This document shows positions 1 to 9,669 of a DNA stretch of 64,000 bases, in pieces. The stretch's first letter is position 1; the number at the start of each line of letters is the position of its first letter. Location: positions 1,240,001 through 1,304,000 of the forward strand of contig NZ_SJPS01000001.1 in the NCBI RefSeq assembly GCF_007860015.1, written 5' to 3'. The notes below the pieces were generated by a model. That model worked only from the letters and a program-made list of their open reading frames with translations. It was not told the origin of the DNA and searched no databases. The position numbers and the translations under genes were made by a program. Source of the stretch: Bythopirellula polymerisocia (GTDB lineage: Bacteria; Planctomycetota; Planctomycetia; Pirellulales; Lacipirellulaceae).

Positions 1-22
1 GGAGCACCTGCCGACGGGATGA
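1..22 (+). CDS. 3' end of upstream gene, possibly NAGGN amidotransferase (asnO-like), partial
   Basis: Only the last codons are in the window. Reading from base 2 gives EHLPTG and a TGA at 20-22, which overlaps the ATG at 19 in an ATGA arrangement. That overlap is typical of translationally coupled genes. In the known NAGGN osmolyte operons the asparagine-synthase-like amidotransferase AsnO precedes the acetyltransferase/ATP-grasp gene that follows here, so asnO is the natural guess. The residues themselves are too few to confirm identity, and the open frame could be chance. Confidence 0.35.
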
Positions 23-1746
23 ATGAAAGGTCGCAGCAAGACGATTCTCTTCTTACAAACACCGTTGCTGGACGTATCGCCATGAACAAATCGCAAGAAA
101 CTGTTGGTTCGTTTGTCGATGTTGGGTGGGGACGACTCATTTTCGCACACACTTTTCCCGATCCTCACTCGGTGGCGGAGATACTGTTGCAGGAGAAGCT
201 AAATCGACGAGACATTGCGTTTTATGTGAACGACCCCCAGTTGGTGCTGAGAGTGGCCCCACAAGATTTGTTTCTCGATCCCTCGACCACCTATCGCTTG
301 GACTTGAAAAAGTGGAAACGTCAGGGCCAAATTGAATCGCATGTGCGAGTTACGGGTGTCGAAAACAAGGACGACATCAACGAGATGAATCGAATTTACA
401 GTTCAAACGGGATGGTTCCCGTAGATCCTGAAACGGTTTGGCGAGACCGAGAAGAGGAACGCTTTAAGTATTTTGTTGCACGCCCTCAGGATTCTGAGCA
501 GATCATTGGAGTTTCCCTGGGAGTCGATCACATGTTCTGCTTTGACGACATGTTCAACAGCAGTAGCTTGTGGGCCTTGGCGGTCGACCCTCAAACCAAG
601 TATCCCGGTGTAGGAACCGAGTTGGTAAGCCATCTTGCAGACAGTTTTGCCCAACGCGGTCGGGACTTCATGGATCTTTCTGTGTTGGAGGAGAGCGAAG
701 CAGCCGTTCGATTGTATGAAGGATTAGGATTCGAGCGAGTCCCAGTTTTTACGGTCAAGCGTCGTAATCACATTAATGAGCCGCTATTTATCGCTCAGGA
801 TGTCCAGGAGGGTTTCAATCCCTATGCGACGATCATCATAGACGAGGCATTGCGACGTGGAATCAGTGTTGAGGCCATTGATCCACAGCGTGGATATTTC
901 CGTCTAGGGCACGGCAATCGACGCATAACCTGTCGCGAGTCTCTGTGTGAACTCACTTCGTCGATTTCTATGTGTCGGTGTGCGGATAAGCAACTCACGG
1001 CAGAGTTGTTCTCCGAAGCCGGTCTAACCGTCCCCGATCAGGTAGCCTATTCCAACGATGACAAGGTAGCCGAGTTTTTGGAGAAGCACCCTCGCGTGGT
1101 AGTCAAACCTGCTCAAGGTGAGCAGGGAATCGGGGTCGCAGTTGATCTTCAAAACCTGGAAGAGGTCTTGGCGGCAATCAAAACAGCGAGTTTTCATGCC
1201 GATACTGTTCTCCTAGAACAGTTTGTCGAAGGCATCGATCTACGAATTGTTGTGATCAACATGGAAGTTGTAGCCGCGGCAGTTCGCAAGCCCGCCGAGA
1301 TTCTGGGGACGGGGCGGCACACAATTCAACAACTTCTGGAAAAGGTCAGCCGCCGCCGGAAAGCCGCTACGGGAGGCGAGAGTCAGATTCCAATAGATGA
1401 TGAAACATTGCGTTGTATTCGATCCGAAGGTTTTGAGCTTGAGGATGTTCTGCCTGAAGGAAAGCATTTGCAAGTCCGCCGAACTGCCAATCTCCATACG
1501 GGCGGTACCATCCACGATGTCACTCCTCAATTGAGCGAGACCTTGCGCGAGGCTGCCGTGCGCGCAGCCATGACCTTGGAAATTCCTGTTGTAGGGCTTG
1601 ATTTCCTTGTCCCCTCGGTGGAGGGTGAGCAATACTATATTATTGAAGCCAATGAACGTCCCGGTTTGGCAAATCACGAACCTCAGCCAACGGCCGAACG
1701 ATTCATCGATTTGCTGTTTCCTTACACCATTAATGATCCCAACTAA
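19..1746 (+). CDS. ngg: N-acetylglutaminylglutamine synthetase (GNAT and ATP-grasp fusion)
   Basis: Probable NAGGN-pathway synthetase, making the dipeptide precursor of the compatible solute N-acetylglutaminylglutamine amide. Two domains are visible in 575 residues: a GNAT acetyltransferase (about 110-250, acetyl-CoA loop near PGVGTELV at 196-203) and an ATP-grasp ligase (about 300-570, nucleotide loop VVKPAQGEQGIG and metal-site IIEANERPG near the end). The N-terminal stretch DVGWGRLIF and RRDIAFYVNDP also fits this family. The next gene is an M42 peptidase of the same known gene trio, and an upstream frame ends overlapping this start (ATGA). The 575-residue size matches the family. Start is the coupled ATG; a second ATG 63 bases downstream is possible. 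Confidence 0.88.
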   Translation: MNERSQQDDSLLTNTVAGRIAMNKSQETVGSFVDVGWGRLIFAHTFPDPHSVAEILLQEKLNRRDIAFYVNDPQLVLRVAPQDLFLDPSTTYRLDLKKWKRQGQIESHVRVTGVENKDDINEMNRIYSSNGMVPVDPETVWRDREEERFKYFVARPQDSEQIIGVSLGVDHMFCFDDMFNSSSLWALAVDPQTKYPGVGTELVSHLADSFAQRGRDFMDLSVLEESEAAVRLYEGLGFERVPVFTVKRRNHINEPLFIAQDVQEGFNPYATIIIDEALRRGISVEAIDPQRGYFRLGHGNRRITCRESLCELTSSISMCRCADKQLTAELFSEAGLTVPDQVAYSNDDKVAEFLEKHPRVVVKPAQGEQGIGVAVDLQNLEEVLAAIKTASFHADTVLLEQFVEGIDLRIVVINMEVVAAAVRKPAEILGTGRHTIQQLLEKVSRRRKAATGGESQIPIDDETLRCIRSEGFELEDVLPEGKHLQVRRTANLHTGGTIHDVTPQLSETLREAAVRAAMTLEIPVVGLDFLVPSVEGEQYYIIEANERPGLANHEPQPTAERFIDLLFPYTINDPN

Positions 1747-1773
1747 TTTTTTCTACGAATTGAACCCGTCACT

Positions 1774-2967
1774 ATGAAGCAAATCCCACTCGACAGTGAA
1801 TACCTGCTCTCCAGTTTGTTGGTACTACTAGGAATTCATAGTCCCACGGGATACACGGATCCAATCGTTCGCAGTGTCTGCCAGATGCTCAAGGAACTCG
1901 ATATTGAGTTCGAGCTGACCCGACGCGGAGCAATTCGTGCCACACTCAGGGGAAAACAAGGCAGTCCTGACCGTGCCGTGGTCACGCATCTCGACACAAT
2001 TGGAGCTATGGTGAGAGAACTGAAGGACAACGGTCGGTTGGGCTTGGTCCCAGTTGGCACTTGGTCCTCTCGGTTCGCCGAAGGAGGGCGAGTCTCCATC
2101 TTTACCGACGACCTGATCTATCGTGGTCAGGTCCTGCCACTCAAGGCATCCGGTCATACTTTTGATCGCGATGTCGATACCCAGCCAGTAGGCTGGGATC
2201 ATGTCGAACTTCGCGTAGACGAGAGGGCATGCAACAAGCAGCAATTGCTAGATCTCGGAATCAATGTCGGTGATTTCGTGGGCTTCGATAGTTGCACGGA
2301 GGAATTCCCGAACGGTTATATTTGCGCCCGACACCTCGACAACAAGGCCGGAGTCGCGGCGGTTCTCACTGCAGCCAAGTACCTCATCGACAACGAGATC
2401 GAACTCCCCGTCGATTTGCACTTACTCTTCACAATTTCCGAAGAGGTCGGCTCTGGGGCGTCCGCGGTTCTGCATGGTGACGTTGCAGAGATGATCACCG
2501 TTGACAACGGTACGACAGCCCCTGGGCAAAGTGCTAGCGAATTTGGCGTAACGATCGCGATGGCAGACTCGTCGGGACCGTTCGACTATCATTTGACGCA
2601 CCATCTAATCCATCTTTGTCAGGAGAATAAACTACCTTTCAGAAGGGACATCCTACGCTATTACCGTTGCGACAGTGCATCAGCCTTAGAGGCTGGTAAC
2701 GATATTCGCACCGCACTCATAACCTTTGGCGTTGATGGTTCCCATGGATACGAAAGAACCAATGTCGATTCTCTAAAAAGTATCGCACAATTGATCGTAG
2801 CCTACTCGACCCAGCGTCCGCTCCATGCTTCACAACGGGATCCGCTCTCGACTCTGGAAGATTTTCCCGAGACGCGCGACACCGATGTGGAAGGTGTGAA
2901 ATTCATTCCCCCGAATCCTATTCAACAAGTCGCTGAAAAACTCACAGAAGAGGTTATAGACAAATGA
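1774..2967 (+). CDS. M42 family peptidase of the NAGGN osmolyte system
   Basis: Cocatalytic-metal aminopeptidase fold of family M42 (397 residues). The metal and catalytic positions can be read: H72 and D74 in THLDTIG, D189 in ARHLDNKAG, the E223-E224 pair in ISEEVGSG, D244 in TVDNGT and H324 in GSHGYERT. It lies 27 bases after the NAGGN synthetase on the same strand. In proteobacterial NAGGN clusters an M42 hydrolase is the third conserved member; its exact substrate is not established, and turnover or processing of the osmolyte dipeptide is only an inference. No terminator is obvious in the 165 bases that follow. Confidence 0.87.
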   Translation: MKQIPLDSEYLLSSLLVLLGIHSPTGYTDPIVRSVCQMLKELDIEFELTRRGAIRATLRGKQGSPDRAVVTHLDTIGAMVRELKDNGRLGLVPVGTWSSRFAEGGRVSIFTDDLIYRGQVLPLKASGHTFDRDVDTQPVGWDHVELRVDERACNKQQLLDLGINVGDFVGFDSCTEEFPNGYICARHLDNKAGVAAVLTAAKYLIDNEIELPVDLHLLFTISEEVGSGASAVLHGDVAEMITVDNGTTAPGQSASEFGVTIAMADSSGPFDYHLTHHLIHLCQENKLPFRRDILRYYRCDSASALEAGNDIRTALITFGVDGSHGYERTNVDSLKSIAQLIVAYSTQRPLHASQRDPLSTLEDFPETRDTDVEGVKFIPPNPIQQVAEKLTEEVIDK

Positions 2968-3132
2968 GATTCGCGACATGCGGGCATGGGGACAAGTTTG
3001 AGAAACGGCCAGGGAGCTAATACCTTTCCGGCCTCTCAAGCCTTCGAGCCCCTCGAGTTGTGCCATTTGCTAAATGGAGGATGGCTGCAACAATTGTCCG
3101 AACTTCGGTTGGCCTTCGAGCCCACCGGCCGA

Positions 3133-4707
3133 TTAGCTGATGGTATCGACGTTGTTCCCCAGGTTGGTGTAGTCCACCTTTTCCCGGGGGTTTGTGCCGT
3201 TGAGGTATTCCTCGATGTTCGTATAGCCGTCGCCGTCAGAATCGATGCTGCTGTCTGCCGGAGAGTTTGCATCTAGGTTGTATTTCGTTTCCCAGGCATC
3301 GGGCATCCCGTCCTCATCCGTGTCTGTAGGAACTTCGTCGGGCGAGAAAGAATAGTCAGGATAGCCGCCGACTTGGTCCGGATTGAGCAGGATCCCTTTG
3401 TCTGTGATCACCTCGCCAGTCTGAACCATTTTTGTTACGCGATCATCCACTCGGTCACGCCGAGGCAGCGTCGCGCCGGCCTTGGCCAGCACTTCTTCAA
3501 AAGCTTCTCTGGCAGTCTGCTGATTAACCGGCCAAGCCTCGAACGGTGTATTGACCCTCGCTAGATCCGGAGTTCCGTTGCTTCCTAAGAGATGCATCCC
3601 TTTCCAATTGTCAGCAGTCACCTCTGGATAGCCTTCGACGATGTTGCCGGCGACGTACCACTTGCCTGGTCGCTTTTCCGACTGAGGATACCAATTACCC
3701 TCCTGGAACCTCCTCCCAGGCAAGTACATGTCGCGTTGTTCGATCCGTGCGATGGTGCTGAGCATGTTGTCATTGGTTGCCGGCCCGGGTTTGTAGTAGT
3801 TGTTGATCACATTGATCAATGACGTCTCGTCGCCGCCGTCCATTGTCCGGTGACCCCAGTTGAAGATGACGTTGTTGCGATAGTCAAACTCTCCGCTCAT
3901 GCCTATCGAGGGGTTGCGCCCCGTATTACAGGCGAAGAGGTTGTGGTGGAACGTTGAATCTCGGCCGCCCCAGGTTCCGCCAAACTCATGACCAGGACCC
4001 AATGCCTCGCTCGAAATGCAGTATTGAATTGTCAGGTTACTGACGGGATGTTTGACCTGCTGAATCCCACCGTTGACCGACGGCAGGTCTGGCCGATCTT
4101 CCATATAACGGTAGAGGGAGAGATTCTCGTCCCGACCCCAACTTGCTGTGCAATGGTCGACGATTACTTGCCCTTCAGGATTCCCTCCAATGTTGTCCGA
4201 GCCTTGTCCCCCCACAGGGTCCCCTCGGCGCACCCTTAGATGTCGCAAGATAACATTTTGCGTGTTGATATTCAGCGAGTGATTGGCGATGCAGATCCCA
4301 TCGCCCGGAGCTGTTTGCCCTGCGATCGTGATATCAGGATTGTCGATGTCCAAGTTGGATTCGAGCGGGATGATGCCCGCCACGCGGAACACGACGATGC
4401 GCGGACCCTCTGCGTCGATCGCTCCTCGCAGGCTTCCCGGCCCGCTGTCGCTCAAATTGGTGACGGCGATGACTTTGCCTCCGCGCCCACCGGTCGTAAA
4501 CATCCCGCCACCCCAGGCGCCCGGAAATGCAGGCACTCCAAAAGGCATCTCGAATGGCAGGGGCGGTGCCATGGCGGGCTCGGGTTCTTGAATTTTCGAC
4601 GCGGCCTCGTCATCCGTATCCAGGGCAACCGCCCGAGACTGAACCTGGCCAGCGGACAGCCCGGCGATTATGAATATGGCACACATTAGTCGTTTTATTG
4701 TCGTCAC
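3133..4707 (-). CDS. secreted pectate-lyase-like polysaccharide lyase with Ca-binding repeat tail
   Basis: Predicted right-handed beta-helix lyase of the PL1/pectate lyase type. A signal peptide occupies about residues 1-27. The lyase region starts at AFPGAWGGGMFTTGGRGG and shows VTNLSDSGPGSLRGAI, ITIAGQTAPGDGI and the parallel-helix segment VILRHLRVRRGD. The last 60 residues hold Asp-rich thrombospondin type-3/EF-like repeats (DTDEDGMPDAWE, DSDGDGYTNIEEYLNG), common on secreted planctomycete glycoside-active enzymes. The start is a GTG with an AGAGGTG-like Shine-Dalgarno. It is divergent from a DUF3826-like secreted protein. Polymer substrate (pectate or another uronate) is not determined by the sequence. 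Confidence 0.82.
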   Translation of the reverse strand: MTTIKRLMCAIFIIAGLSAGQVQSRAVALDTDDEAASKIQEPEPAMAPPLPFEMPFGVPAFPGAWGGGMFTTGGRGGKVIAVTNLSDSGPGSLRGAIDAEGPRIVVFRVAGIIPLESNLDIDNPDITIAGQTAPGDGICIANHSLNINTQNVILRHLRVRRGDPVGGQGSDNIGGNPEGQVIVDHCTASWGRDENLSLYRYMEDRPDLPSVNGGIQQVKHPVSNLTIQYCISSEALGPGHEFGGTWGGRDSTFHHNLFACNTGRNPSIGMSGEFDYRNNVIFNWGHRTMDGGDETSLINVINNYYKPGPATNDNMLSTIARIEQRDMYLPGRRFQEGNWYPQSEKRPGKWYVAGNIVEGYPEVTADNWKGMHLLGSNGTPDLARVNTPFEAWPVNQQTAREAFEEVLAKAGATLPRRDRVDDRVTKMVQTGEVITDKGILLNPDQVGGYPDYSFSPDEVPTDTDEDGMPDAWETKYNLDANSPADSSIDSDGDGYTNIEEYLNGTNPREKVDYTNLGNNVDTIS

Positions 4708-5025
4708 GATTCACACCTCTAACTTGCTTTTGCACTTCAATGAATTTTTCGAGTACGACCGTGAATTGGTCGTAGGATTAGACGCACGGCTAATTCATGG
4801 TATCACTAAATCCCCATCTTGTTACCACGGAGCCTCAGGTTTTCTTGGCGAAGATTTCCTCGGACAATGTTAGACTTGCCATGTCGATGCAAAAGATGGT
4901 GGTTTCTCCGCAAAGGGTGTGAGAGAGACCACGCGACGGTAGGTTGAATTTGTTTATTATCGACATGTGTTCATTGAATCAGTCTCGTTCCCATCAGCCC
5001 ATTTCTTACCGATTGAATATGTACC
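4708..5025. promoter_or_regulatory. divergent intergenic region between lyase and DUF3826-like gene
   Basis: This 318-base spacer separates two divergently transcribed secreted-protein genes, so it must contain both promoters. It is AT-richer than its neighbours (for example the TTTGTTTATTATCGAC stretch). I see no convincing paired -35/-10, palindrome or RNA gene. Confidence 0.4.
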
Positions 5026-5766
5026 ATGAATTACTTCTTTAGGATCAGTAGTTTTGTATTTTTCATGGCCTTGTCCTTGTCAACCTTACAAGCTGAGACT
5101 GCAGCTGTTGTTGCCGCTAGAACCCAGGCCGCCGTTGACCGTGATGACCCGCCGAAGTGGTGGACCCCCGACCTGCCCGAAGCAATCCAGCGCGACGTGG
5201 ACAGCAAGGGAAAACGATTGGCCGGACAACTGGTACTCAGTGATGAGTCCAAGACTCAGAAAACCGCAGAGCTTATGACTGAGCACTATGGCAGGGTCTG
5301 GGCTTGGCACCAACAAGCCGATGGAAAACTCGACGCAGCATGGGCAGCTTGGGATGCTGCGCGCGGCGGCCAGAAAGATGAGCTAAAAGCGCTGGCAATC
5401 ATGGCTGAGCAGATCGATCCGATTTACGCAGAGTTCACTCCCCAGATCCAAGGCCTGCTGGTCGCTCTGCGCGAACAGATCGGTGGAGAAAAAACCATCG
5501 AGCTGTTGGATCGAATCACGAGATCGCCCGGAGCCGAACGCACTTACAATGCTTATGTAGCTATGGTGCCGGAGATGACGGACGAAGAAAAGGCAATTCT
5601 TTGGAATCGTATGGCGCAGGCCCGCGAAGATTCTTTAGCGGCCTGGACCGACGGGCGGATCATAAAAATCTTCAAGAAGTACAAAATCCGCAACGAGTTT
5701 TCAATTGACTATTTCGGTTACGGCTATCGCAATCGGTACGAAGCGTGGGCCAAGAGCCAGCGCTGA
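5026..5766 (+). CDS. secreted protein, DUF3826-like
   Basis: 246-residue protein with a signal peptide ending near residue 23 (LSLSTLQA). The mature part is alpha-helical and charged; the pattern WHQQADGKLDAAWAAWDAA, a central MVPEMTDEEKA segment and the C-terminal IKIFKKYKIRNEFSI plus YFGYGYRNRYEAW resemble DUF3826, a family of unknown function that in Bacteroidetes tends to sit beside polysaccharide-degradation genes. The divergent neighbour is a PL1-type lyase, which agrees with that context. No catalytic residues are recognisable. Family assignment is from memory of the motif pattern and is moderate. Confidence 0.6.
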   Translation: MNYFFRISSFVFFMALSLSTLQAETAAVVAARTQAAVDRDDPPKWWTPDLPEAIQRDVDSKGKRLAGQLVLSDESKTQKTAELMTEHYGRVWAWHQQADGKLDAAWAAWDAARGGQKDELKALAIMAEQIDPIYAEFTPQIQGLLVALREQIGGEKTIELLDRITRSPGAERTYNAYVAMVPEMTDEEKAILWNRMAQAREDSLAAWTDGRIIKIFKKYKIRNEFSIDYFGYGYRNRYEAWAKSQR

Positions 5767-5933
5767 GCTGCAACTAAACTTTTCACTGCTGCCGTAGAAA
5801 CGCTAAGAGGACACGCATGATTTGGCCTCCAAGTCATTCGAGGTCTTTTTCAAATAGGCATACAGCCCCGCGTCTCCCTGAGTCAGAGACTACGCCATTG
5901 AAACCTTGTGGTGAACAGCTAAGCACATTAGAG

Positions 5934-7160
5934 TCAGCCTAACGCGTCGAAATCTATGGGAAGCTTATTGAGGCCGCGCAGATTGAAATTTTCTCGAAAG
6001 ACAAGTTTATCGCCCGAGAGCCGTAGACCTGACAGGCGGCGCAGAATCGTTGTGAATGCAATCTGAGCTTCCAGGCGGGCCAGCGGTGCGCCAAGGCAGA
6101 AGTGATGACCCTTGCCGAACGCCAGGTGCTGGTGAATCGTACGAGTCACGTCCAGTCTGTTAGGATCCGGAAAATGGTCGGGGTCGCGGTTGGCCGCAGC
6201 AAGAAACGAGAACACAAATTGCCCCCGCCGAATTGTCTTGCCTCCCAGAGGGACATCTTCCAGGGCGATGCGGTGAGTGAACTGCACTGGGTTGCCGTAG
6301 CGGAGCATCTCCTCGACTGCGCCATGAATCAACGTTGGATCGGCCCGCAACCTTTCCAACTCCTCCCGATGCTGTAACAGAGCGAGCATGCCGTTGCCGA
6401 TAAGATTCGTGGTCGTCTCGTGCCCTGCGACCAGCAGCAGATTGGCGTTGGCAAACAATTCCTCTTCGCTCAGTTTGTCCCCTTGCATCTCGGCGACTTC
6501 CATCGTGTGCAATAGGCAGGGCCGATCACTCATACGGATGCGAGGCAGCGCGGTACGGAAATAGTCGACCATCGCGTTCATGCTCTGCTGCGCACGGCGA
6601 TATTGATCGAGCGAGATGTTCGCCGGGTGATTGCTGAAGAAGACGATAAAGTCGTCGGACCAGCGTTTCAAACGTTCACGGTCCTCCGGGTCGACCCCGA
6701 GCATCTCCATGATGACCGTAGCGGGCAGAGGGAACGCCAGATCGTGGATCACATCCATGTGTCCCGTTTGCTCGACCGCATCGATGTAACCGTCGACTAG
6801 CTGCTGGATGTGCGGGCGCATCGTTTGAATGGTGTGCGGAGTAAAGGCTTTGCTCACCAGCCCTCGAAGCCGTTTATGCTTCGGCGGGTCGGCGAGTACC
6901 ATTCGGTTTCCTAAGAAGGTGAAGAACTCTTTGAGTTCGGCACTGTGAGCCATGTCCTCGAACAACGCAGAACGGTCCGACGAAAGTGTCAAGTTCTCGA
7001 GCCCAGCAGCGACGTCCTCGAAGCGCGTCACAAACCAGGCGTTGTACTTTTCGCTCCAGTGGACCGGATCCTCGACCTGCAGACGTCGATACAAAGGGTA
7101 CGGATCAGCCAACATCTCGCTTCCGAACATCGGAATCGCATCTGGCGCAGGTATCGTCAT
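5934..7160 (-). CDS. cytochrome P450
   Basis: Soluble bacterial-class P450, 408 residues, the usual length. Readable motifs: oxygen-activating I-helix AGHETT at 245-250, the K-helix ExxR at E284-R287 (EMLRY), and the heme-ligand loop FGKGHHFCLG with Cys355. No membrane anchor, no fused reductase. Start ATG is preceded by AGAAGG. No ferredoxin or reductase gene is next to it, so electron partners must come from elsewhere. The substrate cannot be told; general resemblance is to bacterial CYP107-like hydroxylases. Confidence 0.92.
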   Translation of the reverse strand: MTIPAPDAIPMFGSEMLADPYPLYRRLQVEDPVHWSEKYNAWFVTRFEDVAAGLENLTLSSDRSALFEDMAHSAELKEFFTFLGNRMVLADPPKHKRLRGLVSKAFTPHTIQTMRPHIQQLVDGYIDAVEQTGHMDVIHDLAFPLPATVIMEMLGVDPEDRERLKRWSDDFIVFFSNHPANISLDQYRRAQQSMNAMVDYFRTALPRIRMSDRPCLLHTMEVAEMQGDKLSEEELFANANLLLVAGHETTTNLIGNGMLALLQHREELERLRADPTLIHGAVEEMLRYGNPVQFTHRIALEDVPLGGKTIRRGQFVFSFLAAANRDPDHFPDPNRLDVTRTIHQHLAFGKGHHFCLGAPLARLEAQIAFTTILRRLSGLRLSGDKLVFRENFNLRGLNKLPIDFDALG

Positions 7161-7283
7161 GGATTACCTTCTTTAGGTCGTCATTACTCCCTCTGGGGGC
7201 ACTCTATCACATTCGCAATGCTCTGCCAAAATCCCCCCCGTCCGGTAGCAAACCCACTGCATACCCACTGCATATAGTGACCT

Positions 7284-7859
7284 TCAGCTGGCGAAAATAT
7301 GTCCCGTCCCAGACAATCTATTTATCAAGACCCACACCCCCCCCAGCATGAAGGCAACGATAGTCGTGATGACGAATAGTTCACGAAGGCTATATCGCAA
7401 TCGTGGCTTCGGTTTCAAGAGTATTGCGAGCATCGCAGTTGCTAAACATAAAAACCAATATGGAATCGATCCCTTCCAAACCAACTTGCGGAGTTGGCCA
7501 TTGAATCCGAAATAAAACTTCGGAGGGTCTAGAAGTAACGGTATTCGCCCAAAGACAAATCGCGTGTGATCTGTGTGAGTCTTGGCAGGCACAAAGCCCC
7601 CTTCTAAAAAACCCACACGATTGGAAATAATATCTACACTTTGAGAAACAACGCCGGGGCTAGGGATAATATTCCATCCAACCAATATTCGACCTTCCCA
7701 GGAAGAAAGTACCCATTGTCTAGACGGGGAAAATCGACCATACAATGCGCCGTAGTAGTCATAGCTCCTCACCCCAACCACTCCGAGAAATGCGCACAGA
7801 CCTAGCGAAAAACAAGCCGCACCCAGACGGAGTTGCTGCCACATAAAGTACTTACCCAT
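7284..7859 (-). CDS. hypothetical membrane protein with SLRELF-type segment
   Basis: 191 residues with three predicted membrane helices: about 11-31 (ACFSLGLCAFLGVVGV), 129-150 (YWFLCLATAMLAILL) and 162-184. The last helix is introduced by RYSLRELFVITTIVAFMLG, an arrangement (basic, FSLR-x-L, hydrophobic stretch) that I associate with many planctomycete proteins of unknown role; a second example lies at 43684-44826. The region between helices is an exported soluble stretch without recognised motifs. Function unknown. Confidence 0.6.
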   Translation of the reverse strand: MGKYFMWQQLRLGAACFSLGLCAFLGVVGVRSYDYYGALYGRFSPSRQWVLSSWEGRILVGWNIIPSPGVVSQSVDIISNRVGFLEGGFVPAKTHTDHTRFVFGRIPLLLDPPKFYFGFNGQLRKLVWKGSIPYWFLCLATAMLAILLKPKPRLRYSLRELFVITTIVAFMLGGVWVLINRLSGTGHIFAS

Positions 7860-8673
7860 CAGAAAAGGCTCGAACCACTGCGCTCAGTATACCAGATGGA
7901 TAGGGAAAAATGCTCGAAGCAGGAAAACCGGAGCCCTTTATTGCCGACGATCCAATTGCCAGCGAAAGGGAAGCATTTTCTGATTATCTGTGCTTCCGAC
8001 ACGGCAGCGTCGTGCCAGAAAAAAACCCGTTGCCACCGAGTCTCCTACTGGTGGCAACGAGCCGAAAGAATGGAGGCGGCATGTTGGTTCCGCCGTCAGT
8101 ATTGTCGGTAGCAGGCTGAAAAGGGCAAGGGGACATATGAGGTTGCCTTCATTCCCTGCACACCGGCAATCGGGCGAACAAGATTGGACTGGATAGCCAC
8201 GCCAATTCCGGCCGACTGTCGGCGTTACCCAGGAACTCCTCCCGATACCGTACACCTGCCATTTATCCACCCCCAACCCCGGTTTTTCGCCTTCTTGACG
8301 GCGCGAACCTGGGGGGATAATCTAGTATCTTGATTTTAGATTCTGGATGGCTCGGGTATTTGTAACTCTGATAATTAAAGGGTTCGACCAGTTGCTGTTC
8401 CGGTCTGGGATTTTTGAAACAACTGAGCGCCATCGGCCGCAAGTCATTTAGCTACAATCAGTTTCACGCTGTGACGATAATTTCTTGCGCGAATTGAAGA
8501 AGCAATAGGACATTGCTGCCGCTTTGTATGAGTAGACGGAACTTCTCGCGGTCCAGTCGTAGTTCAAGCGTTGCGAAACTCGCTTTTTGACACCTCTCCG
8601 ACGGGTGCTAGCGGCCCCCTTCGGGTGTCGCATCGATCCCGTTGGAAAAGATAGGCATTACTTGGCTCAAATC
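7860..8673. other. intergenic region without a supportable gene
   Basis: About 810 bases between a leftward gene and the LysR gene. Short open frames exist on both strands but none has a family-like sequence plus a Shine-Dalgarno. GGTTCGACC at 8381-8389 resembles a tRNA T-loop but no acceptor or anticodon stem fits around it. The LysR promoter presumably lies in the last 200 bases. Confidence 0.4.
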
Positions 8674-9630
8674 ATGCACATCAAGTCCTTAAAAATATAC
8701 TGTGATATTGTCGAGCGGCGGAGCTTTTCGCGGGCTGCCGACGACAATGGGATCTCGCAATCAAATGCTAGCCAGGTGGTACATCAACTCGAGGAGCGGT
8801 TGGGGGCAAAGCTGCTCGACCGCTCCAAGCGCCCTTTCGTGCTAACTCCCGAGGGGGAACGCTACTTCGAGGGCTGCCGCCAAATCGTGCGCTCTTACGA
8901 TGAGTTGGAAAACGAAGTTCGCACTCTTCGTGACGCCTCGGCAGGCCGCTTATTAGTGGCATCGATCTATTCGGTGGGGCTGGCTCACATGAGTCTCTTC
9001 ATCCGGCACTTCTCGGCCAAGTATCCCAACGCCCAAGTCCGGCTGGAATATTTGCATCCTGACCGCGTCTTGGAGGTGGTTGAGCAAGGAGAAGTGGACT
9101 TGGGGCTAGTAAGCTACCCCGAAGAAACTCGCACGATGGCGGCGATTCCCTGGCGCAACGAGTCACTCGTCCTGGTGTGCCACCCTAAGCATCGATTGGC
9201 AAAAGAACAATCGGTTAACTATGCCGATCTCTCTGGCGAACCCTTGGTGGCCTTCGAAGCGGGGCTGCGGATTCGCGCAGAGATCGATCGTTTGCTGATG
9301 ATCCACGATGTTGAGCCGCATATTGCGTTCGAATTCGACAATATCGAAACCATGAAGCGGGCGATCGAAATCAACGAGGGGATCAGCCTGCTTCCAGAAC
9401 CCACGGTCGCCAAAGAAATCGCTTCCGGCTCACTGGTCATGGTGACTCTGGAAGGCGAGCAACAGTCCCGTCCCTTGGGGATCATGCATCGACGGGATCG
9501 CCCGTTGCGGGAATTGGCAAACAACTTTATCGAACTTTTGCAATCCGATCCCGAGTTTTCAGATCCGCCCAACTTTTCAGAAGCTCTTCAGGCGGTATCA
9601 GCCAACAATGGGGTCACTCACTGGCAATAG
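8674..9630 (+). CDS. LysR-family transcriptional regulator, candidate regulator of gltBD
   Basis: 318 residues from the chosen ATG at 8674, which puts the winged HTH at residues 1-60 as usual (HIKSLKIYCDIVERRSF, then SQSNASQVVHQLEERLG and DRSKRPFVLTPEG). An upstream in-frame start at 8587 would add 29 atypical residues. The rest is the periplasmic-binding-protein-like effector domain (about 90-300). It lies 39 bases before gltB on the same strand; in Bacillus the LysR protein GltC controls glutamate synthase, so control of gltBD is a reasonable inference but not shown. Confidence 0.9.
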   Translation: MHIKSLKIYCDIVERRSFSRAADDNGISQSNASQVVHQLEERLGAKLLDRSKRPFVLTPEGERYFEGCRQIVRSYDELENEVRTLRDASAGRLLVASIYSVGLAHMSLFIRHFSAKYPNAQVRLEYLHPDRVLEVVEQGEVDLGLVSYPEETRTMAAIPWRNESLVLVCHPKHRLAKEQSVNYADLSGEPLVAFEAGLRIRAEIDRLLMIHDVEPHIAFEFDNIETMKRAIEINEGISLLPEPTVAKEIASGSLVMVTLEGEQQSRPLGIMHRRDRPLRELANNFIELLQSDPEFSDPPNFSEALQAVSANNGVTHWQ

Positions 9631-9669
9631 CCGTTGAGAGCCTGACATATTTTTATGAGGATGTTCACG

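Noticed and set aside
8381..8389. tRNA T-loop-like GGTTCGACC
   Set aside because: No acceptor, D or anticodon stems can be built around it.
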